64,000 bases of DNA from Plasmopara viticola (lineage: Eukaryota; Oomycota; Peronosporomycetes; Peronosporales; Peronosporaceae), in the NCBI GenBank assembly GCA_001695595.3, contig MBPM02000006.1, positions 744,001 through 808,000 on the forward strand, written 5' to 3'. Positions 11,201 through 24,106 of the stretch are shown in pieces. How positions within the stretch are numbered: the first letter of the stretch is position 1; every line of letters begins with the position of its first letter. The position numbers were made by a program, and so were the translations under genes. Below the pieces are notes generated by a model that was not told the DNA's origin, made no database searches, and worked only from the letters and a program-made list of their open reading frames with translations.

Positions 11201-12760
11201 TATAGTTTGAGTAGTGCATATTTCACGTTGTACAGTTTGCACACTTCTAATTATTTAGGTGCGACATCTAGCGCTTCACAATTGACAAAAAGCGAGGGCT
11301 TTAATAACTAACTTAAAGAAGTCGCTTTTGTCCAAAATTATATATGTGGCCGGTCTTAGACTATGCAAATGTCGGATAGGATGTATTGAGCGATACCATA
11401 ATATATCCCAATCAAAGGTAAATTTGAAAAGAAAGCACAAACGTAGTTTCTATCAACATCGGACTTTTAAGATTTACCTGTTGACAGGGACGTTTAAGCC
11501 TGTTTTAGACGGGAAGAAATTTGATCTTACGGCCCTAAACATTGACAATTAATCATACGACAGCGGCCTTTTGTAAGCTTTGACGACGCAACCAACAATA
11601 TTAGGCGGTAATTCCTTAAGCGTGATTCAACCTTGTTTATAGCCGTAAAAATCGTGAAACCTGTACAGAGTTGACGATAAACGAGGCGGGTTACTCTTCA
11701 TAAAGCGATGGTATTTGTTAAGCTAAATAAGAAGGAGGTATGTCTGAATTTTTTTTAAGTGTGGGGCCGGTCTCAGCCAACGTCGACTGGAAATCATCGA
11801 CCGAGAAATCAACATATCTCAAACAAAGGCGAATCTGAAAGAGAGAATATAGATGTACTTGATATGATAAATTGGGCTATAAGATTTTATCAGTTGGCAA
11901 TAACAGTATAATATACTTTGATCAAGAGTTGTCATGGTCACGGACATGCACACTTAACCATACAGCAGCATTCTTTCGAGATCAGTGACGACGCAACCAA
12001 CAATATTTTGTTGTAACTCTCTAAGCGTGCTTTAATATCAGAATCTGACCCTTAAGATTTTTCTTAAATCATTTACGTCGTTGACACTCATAGAAAGTCT
12101 GGTGACTCCACTAGCAAGCCTTTTGATGAGATTAGGGTGATTGGTTAGCGTATCCAATACAGCTACTGCTATGCTGATCGGGAGATTAAGCCGCGACTTG
12201 TATCTATGCTTTAGGACTATAGTACGCACCTCCCATCTGTATTTAGATAACCTTCACGCTAAATAAAATCTTGAAACCGATTAAATAGAATACCAAGCCT
12301 TAAGTGGACCAGCTTGGTCAACAGTCCGCCTTCTCACGCGATCCATCACTCGGTGATAGACAAATTGAGCCGATAGTAGGCTAATCTACAAGTCAAGCGC
12401 ACAACTGTTACCGTCAACTCCACCGCATCTTTGACGGTGAATTCATGCTCAGCCATAGTGCAGTAAAAGTTTTCTCTGTAAATTTAGGAAAACCAATCGA
12501 GGAACTGCAAATCAAGGGATCAAACCATTCAGCTCAGGCTTAATTACGCTATTATTGCCTAACACTGCAGCCTACAAGGTATACACTGATCACGGACTGA
12601 CGAACAGTTTAGATGTCAAATCAGTTGGCAAAACCCAAGCAATCGTTGCCAAGTCTAGCGATGTGCTCATTCATAAAGCGATCAAAACATCAGCATTTCA
12701 GATTATGATCCAATAACTTTGGCCTACACGAACAGGACTCCTAGAGCATATCTGTCTATG
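11200..12760 (+). repeat. Decayed repeat family R2, copy 1
   Basis: Colinear by eye with 21350-22960: AAAAGCGAGGGC near 11288, a block containing GGCCGGTCTTAGAC-type sequence near 11340, AATACAGCTACTGCTA near 12155 and 21900, ACGCGATCC near 12337 and 22086, and TACACTGATCAC near 12583 and 22839. Two tandem sub-units are visible inside it (about 11330-11650 and 11750-12040), each with GACGACGCAACCAACAATAT. Coding traces near 12620 (GKTQAIVAKSS) show it once encoded protein. No class assigned. Confidence 0.6.
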
Positions 12761-13720
12761 TGAGACACACCTACCCATCGCACTGCTCTATTCTTCCAAA
12801 GGAAAACAAACAAAATGTATCCAATCGTTGATAAGAAAAGTAATGCACTTTGTGAATATGTGCTTATGCTGTGAGGGGATTTTAAAAATCATTCGCTTTA
12901 CTGCTGTGTAAGATGAGACCTTCAACAATTCGGATATATTTCCGCCAGAAATTATCGAATTATTCGGTACTCTCACCATGAAAAAATATATGCCTTACGA
13001 ACGCGAACTTGCTTAGGCTCGGTGGCTCAAGCCCATGTAGCAAATCATTTATATGCGATAACATGCCGCTTAACATCGCTAGGACGCTTTATTGATCGGA
13101 TCAGAAAAAATGCCACGCAATTTTATTTCGTGCTATTCTAAGGGGAAAAAGCTTCATTGCGATGCTAAATCGATAATCTAGCTTGAATGAACTTAATTTA
13201 CATGATGTTTTTCAACGAGAGCAATTGCCGTCTGATGTTTGTGACATCTGACAAACAAGTCTCTGATATAATTAGATGTAGACCTTGAGCAAAAACTGCA
13301 AGGGCAAGACTTTGCAACATTTCTGCTTTGATACCGCTAAGGTATATGAAATTCAAAACAAATACACAGGCAAAAGTTGACGGTCTGCGACTTTGCTACA
13401 TGAAAGCACTTGTCGTATCAAGATCAAGCGTTCAAGCCAAAGGTGGTCGTTGTCAAATAGCGAGAAGCGAGTGATCCTATGATAATTTATACAAGCCACA
13501 TAGTGGGAAGTAATAAATCTGAAAAGGCAGTCTTTCAGAACGAACTTAATGCTCAGTGGTAAGTAAGTGTGGTTGCAGGCTAGTATGGTACAAATGTCTG
13601 AAACTTCTCCAATTCGTCTGTGATTTAGTGATTATGCTTTTTTGTGAATCCTTGTCCCGCTACTGAAGCACGAAGATTTATTTCCAGACAACGCTTAAAG
13701 TCAATTTTCATTTATGACTA
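12760..13720. other. Intergenic, no recognised gene
   Basis: AT-rich with short frames only. No repeat partner noticed in this window. Confidence 0.3.
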
Positions 13721-14170
13721 CTGAGCTGCGTTTTTCGGCTTCTTTGTCTGAAATAATTGAAAAGACTCATAAAACATCAAACCTGGTCGTGAATACCAAT
13801 AATTTCCTTTGCCGCTCGACAAGGTTCGAAAGGACTTTTGGTTCTCAATGGTAACGCAGCTGAAGCTTTTCCAGCTTATTTGAAGCAAAATCCCGGACTG
13901 TAAGGACTCGGAGGCCACCGAAAACCATGTATCACGCCAAAGAGCTTTTGAAATCTCCATTAGGCCACTCTATCCATTTGTACAAAAAGCATAGACTTCG
14001 AACAGAATTCAATCAGCTTCGTTTTAATTCTGGTCTCGTAGATTGTGCAAAGAGCGCTGACAAGCCCAGCAAGTATGGTGGGAGAAAAAGGCCGTACGGC
14101 ATGAAACTCAATTCTGCATTCGATTTAGGCATAAGGGTCTCGAACGTTTTCTTGAAGAGTGGATGATTTA
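13720..14170 (+). repeat. Decayed repeat family R3, copy 1
   Basis: Matches 42480-42920 by eye. Shared blocks include the GACTGTAAGGACTC-type sequence near 13887 (GGATTGTAAGGGCTC near 42664) and AAGCCCAGCAAG followed by GGCCGTACGGC near 14064-14100 and 42864-42900. Class unknown. It lies directly upstream of a Gypsy protease remnant, so it could be part of the same element (for example gag). Confidence 0.45.
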
Positions 14171-14590
14171 CTTTAAAAAAAGGATAGGTATCACGAAAAT
14201 GTCTCTAAATTTCAGTATTTGATGTCCATAGCTGAATTGGAAATTAGTGAACTGGAAAAGGGTTCTTTTTATAGGAGACTCCAAAAAGAGGCCTCCATGA
14301 AAACTTAGGAGGAAAAATGAATACTCTCCAGAGATTATTGAAGCTGTCTCCAACTTCAATTTCGCCCATTTACCATTTGATCTTGGTGAATCAAATATTA
14401 TGTCGACAAATTCGTTCAAGACGGTTCCTACAGGATAATGCTATCGTGTGAACATGACACAATCATAGGAACCAAAGTGTTTTGGAGCGAGGAAAAACAA
14501 GAATGACGACAGGATTGGCAAAATATAACACTTGTGGCGTAGTTGGCCACATATCGCTGTAATGTACTGCTTTAATACGTAAAAATGGGG
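14170..14590. other. Intergenic or element spacer
   Basis: No gene recognised. It lies between R3 and the retropepsin-like remnant and may be internal element sequence. Confidence 0.25.
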
Positions 14591-14635
14591 TTATTGGATT
14601 AAAGGTGCACTATATGCCATACTCCAGGCAGAAGC

Positions 14636-15020
14636 TTGAACGTTCAATTTGTTGGTCAGGGAAGACGCGTCATCGTCTTCATCGACAATGGATGCAGTCT
14701 TAACGGCGTACCCAAAGAATTGGTGGTGAAACTTGAGCTCGAAGTGACCAAAGGTGGAAAGTTGCAAGTCGACCTTACTTACGACCAGGTTGTACACCTC
14801 CCCCCCCACGACGAACCGTGAACATGATCTTGTAGATACCTGGTTTTCTCCAACATCGGAAATGTTTCATGTCATGCTTGCTCCTGAAGAAAAAAGCTGT
14901 CATCATTGCATAATGTGGTCTCGATATGGTTGGACTACAGAGCGCATGTTTCCTCGCAAAAACACGGAGAACCACGTGGCAATTCGGCTTAAGACGCTTT
15001 ATCACGATAAAAAGCTACGC
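14636..15020 (+). pseudogene. Ty3/Gypsy-like retropepsin remnant
   Basis: The frame has no ATG (14636 is TTG) and reads VIVFIDNGCSLNGVPKELV, which resembles the D-S/T-G active-site loop and following helix of retroviral-type proteases, with Asn in place of the Ser/Thr. A run of C near 14800 coincides with a frame change. The next frame reads RRTVNMIL then IPGF, the usual sequence after the active site in Gypsy polyproteins. The protein is not restorable by a single change. Assignment is from motif resemblance only. Confidence 0.5.
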
Positions 15021-15700
15021 TAAAATTAATTAGAAACGCGAGATTTTTATTACCATCGGCAACAAGGTAACCAAGGCCGTCAAGCAAAGATGCACCGTAT
15101 TTCTTTTTGAGAATGTTGAGTCACGACAAAGAATTTTGAAACTGTCTTCGTCGTCAACCCGCATGACTTTGAAAACTTGTGTGCTTCGAGAATCAATAAT
15201 GGGAATCGCTCGAGAATTTTATGGCCTATAGAAAGTCAAGCAATAATGCGGACACAGTATTTCACTTAAGGCTTTCAAGAGAGACACCTCCAGTACGGAA
15301 AGGATTTGCGCACGACGTTTTGCTGAAGCCTGTTACCAATACGATTCTCGGCAAACAATGGCGTCAAAGTCCTGAATAGCACAGTAAATTCCAAGAATGG
15401 ATTAGAGAGATAAATTGACCAGGCATTATCCGATCAAGTACGTCTGGCTTTTTGGCACCAACGTTTGGTGTCAAAAAGCCTGAAGGTTGGCGCATTGCGC
15501 ACGAGTATTGCCAGCCAAACTATCAACGATCTTGCCAGCGATATCGATGCCGCGTAAGAAACATCTATAAACAAGAAGATAGCCACCTAGGACCCCGTGA
15601 AGAAACATAACTAGAAATTCGGACTCATCGACCTCTATTAGAAATTGAAAAAATAGCCTTTTTAATTATAATAGGCTTGTTCTTGAAGGGAGGTCATATG
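15020..15700 (+). mobile_element. Degenerate retroelement interior and polypurine tract
   Basis: No clean frames. The right end carries a purine-rich stretch (AAGGGAGGTCATA, about 15688-15700) directly before a TG-initial sequence, the arrangement of a polypurine tract next to a 3' LTR. Confidence 0.35.
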
Positions 15701-16110
15701 TAATAGTCGTCACCAGCAGGTTTGCCGGTCACGGCTTTTTCAAATATTTTTTAAAATTTTCAATATACATATGCATTAGTACTCTCCAAAGATATGGGCG
15801 ATTTTACAAGCCCGTAGAAACTTCCAGATGTCCCATAATATAAGGAATTAAGAGACCAATTGGGCTGAAAAAAACTAAGATGTCTAAAAAGCCAGATGGA
15901 GCAAAGGAGAATGATAGCCTTTATGATGTAGTAGGTGGCTAAGAGCCGGCACTTAGGCTGAAACACGAAAATTAAGTCGTACATGTTCCATTGAATACCA
16001 CTTCTATCTTTGCTTTTTGCAATAAACACTTTTCCTCTTACACCGTCTTCACCCTGCTCGCCCCGAAGCCTCGTCGACGACCGACTCTTAATAGACTTTC
16101 TAGAAATACG
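15701..16110 (+). repeat. Putative LTR copy
   Basis: Begins TGTAATAGTCGTCACC after a polypurine tract. Related sequence occurs at 29368-29790 and 41800-42290: GTCGTCACC head, TTTGCCGGT block, ATACAT-TTGGTACTA block, GAAAAATGATAGCCT-type block, and a GCTCGCC-AAGCCTCGT block near its right end. The 3' boundary is not defined. A 170-codon frame on its - strand (15760-16272, no ATG at the start checked) has no recognised domain. Confidence 0.45.
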
Positions 16111-18800
16111 TTTGTCGTCACATGTAATCGCAAAGCCCACTTCATAGTCCCTCGCACCAAATGTGCACCACTTGCTACGAGAAATTTCTGCCAAGCAATC
16201 CACACAGCAATACGCCTTTTGTGTGACTTGGCTAAAATTTGCCAACTTTTGCTTTCGTCGATACACAAACACGACTACTTTGCTAGTCGTAGCATCTTCC
16301 AGGGCAAAAAAATGACACCAGCTTGACCATTGTCATTAACTACAGTGACGCCGCCCGAAGTCCGATCAGTCATTTGCATTTGGTTCTTTTTTCAGGGAAA
16401 AGCTGAGGGTTTGGGCATTAAACGCACCCGCACAAAAGCTTCACAGATAATACTTGTATTAATAGATATCCGCGCGCCAGGCAAAAGCTCTTCTTGGGCT
16501 ATCGTTGAACCAGCAGCGCATTGACTCTTTCTGCATTGAAATAAGCACCAAACATTTATCACAATTGCCAGCATATTGTCCACCATCTTTTCCATTTCCA
16601 TCAAAGCTATCGCCAAGGCTTTTCGGCACCAACTGTCATGAAATTACAACTCGATCCGCTTGACTTCAATAGCGCATAAGAAACTCAAAGGCCGTAAGTT
16701 CCATACATTGAAAAATTAGCAAGCTTAAAGAAGCTAGAAGAAGATAAAGAAAGAATCTCAAAGTCTTGACAACTTGCAGTGGTTGGTGAACTGGTCAAAT
16801 TTCTGCATTCGTCAACCCGATATGATAAAAGCTGCCAATCAAATCAGACGCGATAATTTGTGTACGTTTAAGTTACATCGCACTTTATCCTCCCAGAAGT
16901 GCTTTCGACTATCGCAGAATTGAAAGAATTGGTGCTCGTTTTAAATATTACCGCAAGTCACCAGTGCGTAAGCTCGTGTAGGTCATTGTAAGTTGGCTGT
17001 GCTCGCGCAATTTGTTACTGCTTAAATGTAAAAATAACGTTTACGCAACTTCCCTCGTTGCTTTTGGCCTCTTATCCGTAGTCCATACAGCAATCGCTCA
17101 TATGTTTGTTCTTCCAATGCATTGGGAAGATCATAGTAATTTATCAAATATGAAGTACCATGAGCGCTCTCGAACTCTTATTCCTCTAAGTCTTTTTCAG
17201 GATATATATTCAATCTGACCATTTTTACATCGTACAATGTATTTGGTCCATGATTTTTTATACGTCTTTGGTTCAAGTTATGTCGTTTTGTTTCGCGAGA
17301 AGCATATGCGATGCCTATTCCACTTATCCTAGCAAAAGCAAGGTGATAGCTCCACTATTTAAGAAATTATAATTAATATTGGATAGTTCGTTGGCTGAGT
17401 TATGTCTATACAAAAATTGGGATTAGGTAGGTTTGAAGCGGATGAAAACCAAAAAGATATTGTACAACTAATCTAAAAATCTCGCATTTTTAGTACTTGG
17501 ATGTTGTAGGGACAGTCAAAGACAAGACAATTACGAGGCGCTTATAAAGATCGATACCCATCAAACGTTTATAGGTATGATTTCAGCACTTGCGGTCATT
17601 GAGGTTTGACGCCCGATTGGTTGATATGTTTATGGAATTGTTAATTTGTTTTCCACCAATCGTTTTGGTATCACACTTATTCGACCGCACAATTGTCCCT
17701 GAACAGCTCATTTATGTTCATGGTACCGTGATCACCACAACGTCTAACGACACGGCCTCGATACTGGTGGTGCACCATATACTGAGAATGTGCGTCATAG
17801 AAAAAAGAGGATGTAGGGCGTTGGATCGGTGTGTCGTAAGAAATGAATGTTCGCCCAAGTTTCTTTTATACATATCTACAGGACACGTGGAAGAAGTTAC
17901 GGTTAGGTACACCGCAAAAGTGCGAGCTTCGTATAAACAAACTACTTTCTAGCCGCTAAGATGAAAACTCCACATATTCATCTTCAAGTTGAAACTATCA
18001 TCGCTTTGCTTTGATGTAATAAAACAGCTCATTTGAAGTACGGAAAGCCTGATACGCTGGACAATCGCAGATACGTCTTTTGTATCATTCTAGAAGTGTT
18101 CGCTCTACTCGCTTTAAATGCATTTCTAACAATAACCAATCCACTTTTTTCGCATCCCCTTAGAACATAGTCTTTAGCGCAATTTGAAATACCGAGTCAT
18201 CTTACTTAGCGCAGTCGAAGCATCTTTCAGAGCAACGAAACGTCGACACGTGCTTCACCATCATCATTATCTTCAAAAAAGCGTTTCTTCTTCCATCAAA
18301 CGTTATAATTCGATGCCCTTTAAGTTGTGGAGAGACCAATTGCATCCGCACATCAATTTTCTCTCGACAAATTAAGTTGTATAGAGAAGGAACGTAGATC
18401 AGTATACATCCGTGCACCAAATAGGAGATTTTAAGCTTCACCGTCGAGTGCTCAAGCACCAGCGATGACTTTATTCCCAATGCGCATCTAACATTCCTCA
18501 CGACTGTTTAATTGATGGTCGAACATTATATCATCCACCATTTATCCCATCTCTAACAAAGCTATCGCACGAAATTTTGTCGATACCAATTGTCATGGCA
18601 TCGCAATGTAATTTGATAGACTTCAACAACGCATAAGGAGTTCAAACATCGCAGGCTCCACAAAAGGACGACGTCAGCTACCATATAAAGAAATATCGAA
18701 GTCTGGACCATTTGTAGCGTTTATCAAACTGGCCATATTCAAGAAATTAACAACTCAGTACGGCGAAAGCTGCAATTGGCATAGATGCGGGGTTTTATGT
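16030..18800 (+). repeat. Decayed repeat family R1, copy B
   Basis: The part 17000-18800 matches copy A (2440-4270). In addition 16030-16830 matches 18150-18800 and 3560-4270 (blocks TGACTTGGCT, ATCCGCGCGCCAGGCA, GTCAACCCGATA), so the same terminal segment appears on both sides of the unique part. That is what a long-terminal-repeat layout or a partial tandem duplication would give. Frames are broken. The unit overlaps the putative LTR at 15701. Confidence 0.5.
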
Positions 18801-19160
18801 GAGCTTTAAATAATTCGTTACGTGATTTTAAAGTATTATCAGCTTTATCAAGACGCACGGTTTTCTACTGCACGCAGGTCAGTATGACTACCCTTAGATT
18901 CTTGACAATACACCGCGCAACAACAATCAAAACGAACAAGTGCTGGCAAAGTCGAGCATGAATTAGCAGCTGAGCCCTGTTGTTAAAGTATGCATCTTTT
19001 TGCAGGGAGGTCATGTGATGTGAGTGTCATCACCTGTCAATAAACCATGCACAGCATGGTGGAGAGACAAAATCATAAATACCCAAAACATTCCCGAAAA
19101 CTTTGCTTCAAATTATCCACAAGCTTCCAAGTCGCTTCCATCTAAAGTTTAGCAAATTCA
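18800..19160 (+). other. Spacer with a second PPT-like/LTR-head-like junction
   Basis: GCAGGGAGGTCATG followed by TGATG and GTCATCACC (about 19003-19030) resembles the junction at 15690-15715. A 7-bp stem (ACCATGC/GCATGGT) lies just after it. No gene. Confidence 0.3.
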
Positions 19161-21320
19161 GCAAGTCGCCAAACTTTGTACTGTACTTTACGATGCCCAA
19201 TTAGGGCGAATCCATCGGACAACATGACCAGATTCAATTTTTGCTGACGCTTGGGTTCCTTGCAATACGGCTGTGACAGAGAAGTGTGAAATAGTAGATT
19301 TGACTTTTAACCCTCTAATAATACAAATGACTCTTGCGGAACTTTCTTCGCGAACAGGAATAAGCCAATACGAAAGTCCGGGACAATAATTGGCTTTTGC
19401 AAAAAAAGTGTTCGATTTTGAAAGATGTGACGAGATAAATTCTGACGACATCGACTTCTTTACGCAAAGTGAAGATGTCGCAGACCACGTTACGGCTTTA
19501 GACCGCGTACTCAAATGGTGGGAAGCCCAACAACTTTACAGCTCGTTAAAGTGCCAGTTTTCCGGAGACGAAATTTCAAGTATAGAAGCCTTTGTCGGAC
19601 AATAAGCCGTTCAAATGGACCCCGATAAGCTTAATAAAGTTGCAGAGAGGCGCTTAGCGCTATAAAGAGTGATCAAACGTTAAGATGGTATTTGCATGGA
19701 CGCCTCGAATTTTGTGATCGGAAAGTCTTGTAACAAATATAGAGCATCTGATTGCTTTTCTGGTCGGAAGATGGAACCAACTAAGGTAAATACCCTGTTC
19801 GTGAGCAAGAGCTGCTTGCAATTATGCATGCGCTTGAAGGATGGCGTGTGTAATTTCTCGATCGACGATTCACGGTCAAAATAGTACTGATATTAATCTG
19901 ACGCGGAAGTCTTCGAACCGCAGACTAGCTCGTTGGCACAATGAGCTTGCTTAAATTAGCCTTTCTTCAAGCAAAATCTCTGCGAACTTTACACCATGGC
20001 TGATGCACTGTCACGCAATTTAAAATCTGAAAATAAAGCTGCCCAAGTTAGCTTGCATGAGCTACTTAATGCGGCTTATGATCACCAATCGTGGCGACAA
20101 GGTATCTGTAGCGTGATCTTCGAAACAATGCTTTGTGAGATAAAGACATACAGTATGCCAACAAGAAGCTGAAGAGAGAGAATATTCAATTCCAGGATAA
20201 AATTTTGTAAACAAAGATGAGCCTCGACGACTGTATATTTCCGACATAGAGATCTAAAATCGCATCATCTGTGAGAGCCACGACCCTGTATTGGCATGCC
20301 ACCCAGAATATCAACAAAGCCTATGTGGCCGTGCACGGAAGCTTCAGAAGTCATAACGACATTACAATGGACTTTATCGTTTTTTGTCCGAAGATCGTTG
20401 GTGGTTTTAATGCCGTCATGGTGCTTATCAGTCAATCAACAAAGAGGGCTATGTTCCTCGCTGCCAAAACTACGGATGATAATGTAGAGCGATATGAAGG
20501 AATTTAGCATGTCAAAGACCATTGCGATACCAATTTTGCATCTAAGTTATGGCAAGCAATGATGGGTGCTGTGAGAACCCCAACACAATCAGGCTTCGAC
20601 TTTAATGGCCACAAACGAATGGACAAACGGGAAAAAAATTGTTCTATTGGAGAATACCTCCGATGTGTCGTCAACCGAGCACCAATGATTAAGATGACTT
20701 TTAGCATTTGGTTGGGCTAGCCTAGTCCCACGCGTACCCTTTACGATTGGTAACTACCGCTCGAAGCGCGTTCCTAATTTCCCGGGCGATGTGGCATCAA
20801 ATCCAAAATTTACAGTTTAGAAATACCAGCACTACTGGTTCTATTTCGTTGAGGTTCTCAACTCAAGATCGGACAGAACCAGATGAGCGAACAACTAGTG
20901 CACATGAGGTATTATTACGACAAAAATAGACTTTGGGATTGGTTATATGGTGCTTTGGACGGCAAATATGGTCGTCAAACAGGTTTTACTCAGTCAAACA
21001 AAGTCACGCCAATGCATTCCCGATCGTGGAGAAAGTCTTGCGAATTTCCCATGAGTTAGGATAATCAAAGTGACTGAAGCTGCATCCAGCGTTTCACACT
21101 TTACTGTTGAAGCCATATCGCGAGGATGTCAAAAGCTAACTAAGATCATGTTAGCCGACGGCTCCGAAAGACAACTCGTTGAAGCCGTAGCTAGCCACCA
21201 TAAGCACAAGGTAAATTTGCAGTACACAAACTGGTGACTTGGCGGAAACAAATGTTTCTCCAGCAATTAGGATATCTGCGCTGATGTCAGCAAATTTATC
21301 GTACACAGTGCGTAGCCTAT
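19160..21320 (+). pseudogene. Ty3/Gypsy pol remnant (RT, RNase H, integrase, C-terminal tail)
   Basis: Pieces occur in the correct order on the + strand. RT: SEDVADHVTALDRVLKWWEA then MDPDK (19440-19630). RNase H: MDASNFVIG, then REQELLAIMHALEGWRV in another frame (19696-19850), then ADALSRN (about 20004). Integrase: MDFIVFCPKIVGGFNAV (20370-20420) and SKLWQAMMGA (about 20545). A C-terminal tail (VSHFTVEAISR, then SPAIRISALMSA) reaches about 21310. Each piece is separated by stops or frameshifts, so the element cannot be autonomous. Homology is assigned from motif order. Confidence 0.8.
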
Positions 21321-21349
21321 ACGCTTAGGCTTCGTAAATGTGGATTGTA

Positions 21350-22960
21350 AGCTTATATGTGCACTGTTTAGGGCTGATTCGTTCCTAGTTAGACGGTTGA
21401 GACATCCAGTGTTCCACATATTACTTAAAGCGAGGGCATTAGAAAACAGAGAAAAAGACAGAGTCAGACACCTAGTTTAAATGTGGTACCAGTCTTAGAA
21501 ATGCGCACGTCGTCTGGATTTAATCGGCCGATAGATAAACTTAACCTGAAGGAAGGCAAATTTGAAATTCGGAATACGGAAGTTTTATCAAGATAAATTA
21601 AAATTTGCTTATGCTAATCTATCGCATGACAGTTTGATTTGTTTAGAACAAATTGAAGCAGACGTACCTCAAATTCGCACAGTCATAGACATGGGCGATT
21701 AGTCATATAAAAGCAATATTTCAAGCTATGATGACGCATTCAACGCTCAAAGCTGAAAGCCTTTAAATGTGCTTTAATCGTTCAAATTTAGCCTTTTTAT
21801 AAGAACTATGAGACCTTTACATACACGACATTTCAACGAGGCAAGTAGTTTTACTAGCATGACTACTTAATAATTATGTTGCAATTGATAAGCCTTTTCA
21901 ATACAGCTACTGCTACGCTGATTGAAAGGCTTAGACGCATTATACCTATAAGACCTCGGGCTTTAAGTCTGCGGTGTGCCTCTCTTATCCGTATTTTGAT
22001 ACTCTGAGCTGAGGGAATTGTCTAGATCGAGTTGAAGATCGAGCCTGAACGTGAAACAGCAAAATAAAAAAATGCGCTTTCTTACGCGATCCGTCACCCG
22101 ACGAGAGGTAACGGAGTGTGATGAAAGGCTTATCTAACTCAGCCGTACTATGTAAGGTGAAAAATGAGCGGCATCGCATACTTAAGGAAACCGTCTATGG
22201 TTTAGGGCTACCGCTCGCCAGGTGATACTACCGTGATCGGACGAATCACTGTAGAGTATTTCCACCGCCCCAGCATTGCAGCCATGATAGCTGACTATGC
22301 ATTGGGTCAGGACCGGTCCCGAGCATGCAGGTCACTTTAAAGAGACATGAACAATCGTAATTCAGCTGATGCAGCGTCATAAAAAGTTGGGAGCGAGAGA
22401 GCACAAAATACCGTCATGGGTGAGCTCTCTTCAAATTAAAGAAGCATCGCCGAATGGTGACAGGGACAGAATGATGTAAAATCCGTGTTAAAAGAAAAAA
22501 TATCAAAGCTCTAGTTACTGCGGCATCATTCGACAAGCGATAATGACTTCGGTTTAAGTAAATCGAAATCTAATGGTGATCTGCGTTATGTATATGCTGC
22601 AGAGGCATGGGGAATAGAGGTAATTACCACAACGATGCTAAAAGCATGTTTTACATATACCAGTGGTGTTGTAAACTATCCTATCGAATATCTTAGATCG
22701 TTTTTTGATGTTGAGCCATAACGCAGAGTTGGATCGCTTTCACTTCCAGGCGAAAAGAAACTAGGAAATGTAAATCAAGTAACAATCAATTCAGCTCAGC
22801 CTATTATAAACCATTCTTGTCAGATAATGCTGTTGACATGGCATACACTGATCACATCTGACCATCGGTTCGGATGTCCAACTACATAGGCAACCTTGAG
22901 AAATTTTCGTTGAGTCGAGTATGAGTTCATCAACAAAGCGATTAAACAAATTCGCGACCA
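21350..22960 (+). repeat. Decayed repeat family R2, copy 2
   Basis: Colinear with 11200-12760, but with about 450 bp of extra sequence between 22260 and 22720. The AATACAGCTACTGCTA block (21900) and TACACTGATCAC block (22839) are the best-preserved anchors. It directly follows the Gypsy remnant. Confidence 0.55.
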
Positions 22961-23660
22961 CGATCTCTTGAAAATTGGTGTGTTTGGACGGCTCCCACTG
23001 GCAAATTTGTCAATGCGAAACGCGCGGACTCATCGCGTTGCTTTGTTTTCAACCGATTGCACAAATTGGATGACATATTGACTCTTATTTTTACCAAAGA
23101 ACGGGGTGCGCATGGTAGAAAGGTACTTTTGCTACTGAGGAATACAAGACGGTTTGTAAACATAGCTGGGGATGGGCTGAAATATTAATTAATAGGGATG
23201 CATTCGCGCCAGTAGACACAAACGATAAGGAAATATTTACACTCGAAGTGGAACAAATTTTTACTAATACTTAGCGGCTAAAAATTAAGTAATCGGTGCG
23301 ATCAATACAGACGCTTGTATCGTTCAGAGGCAATATTTGAATTTCAACGGCCTATTAACATACGTGCAAGTGATGTGCTATCTCTGAGCCATATTTTGGC
23401 AAATGACGAATAATATCAGTAGCTATCGAGATAAAATCTGACAAATTGCTCCATTTTGTTCAAAATACGGTTTTTCCGAATTCGACTAGATTATAATGAT
23501 ATTGATTTCAGCAAGAAAGCGTAAGTTCTTTTGTTACAATATAAAGTTGTATATACATCAACTAACAAATCGAAATCTTTGAGATGAATTTGTCATTCAA
23601 AATGGTACAGTTGGGATTGAATTTTGGCGGGAAGAGGCCGCATCTTTTATTTATCGCAGC
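22960..23660. other. Intergenic, no recognised gene
   Basis: Short frames only. Nothing recognised before the duplicated segment begins. Confidence 0.3.
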
Positions 23661-23777
23661 CCTCACGCCCTAACCAGAATCGCAATCCTTCGGCTTGAGG
23701 TTATTATATACGAAGACAGCCACGGCACAGCGATGCCATGGCCTAATTGTGTTTTGGCCTCGCACAAGCATCGGGTG

Positions 23778-24106
23778 TAATGTAATGAAATGTATTACGT
23801 TATCGCGTTGCCAAGTTATGCACGTGCTAGGCTCGGTCTGGCTAGTCCACGGCATCGAGTGGTGTCCGCATACGTCGAGTCTCGTTCGGCGGGCAGTGCA
23901 GCCAGCACCGAGGTCTTGAGGGTCTTCCATTAGTTTGTTTATCTCTGACTTGGTAAGAGCCCAGGTGGCGCCCGGTGCTGGAGACCGTCGCGTCGAGGGT
24001 GAGACTCGTTAGAGACCTGCAGATGCCCGAGAGCACCTGCTCGAAGCGCGCGAGCATCTAGCCCCCGCGCTTGGAAGGAGAGCGTCACCCCAACCTTTTC
24101 CAAGCG
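23778..24106 (-). mobile_element. Short pentanucleotide-tailed retroelement (SINE-like), copy 2
   Basis: Full-length copy of the family at 2790-3114. Tail units of the ATTAC type lie at its left end. Flanking imperfect 11-bp duplications are AGCATCGGGTG (23767-23777) and AGCGTCAGGTG (24107-24117). The other duplication unit has a single uninterrupted AGCGTCAGGTA at the equivalent site (about 35230), which serves as the empty site. Confidence 0.7.

Noticed and set aside
12570..12720. Elicitin-like C-terminus in repeat R2 (KSSNELVN, IPDYDPP pattern)
   Set aside because: The conserved cysteines that define elicitins are absent in both readable copies, so the resemblance is too weak.
15760..16272. 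170-codon - strand frame as a gene
   Set aside because: It lies across the putative LTR and an R1 terminal segment, shows no recognised domain and is not maintained in the related copies.
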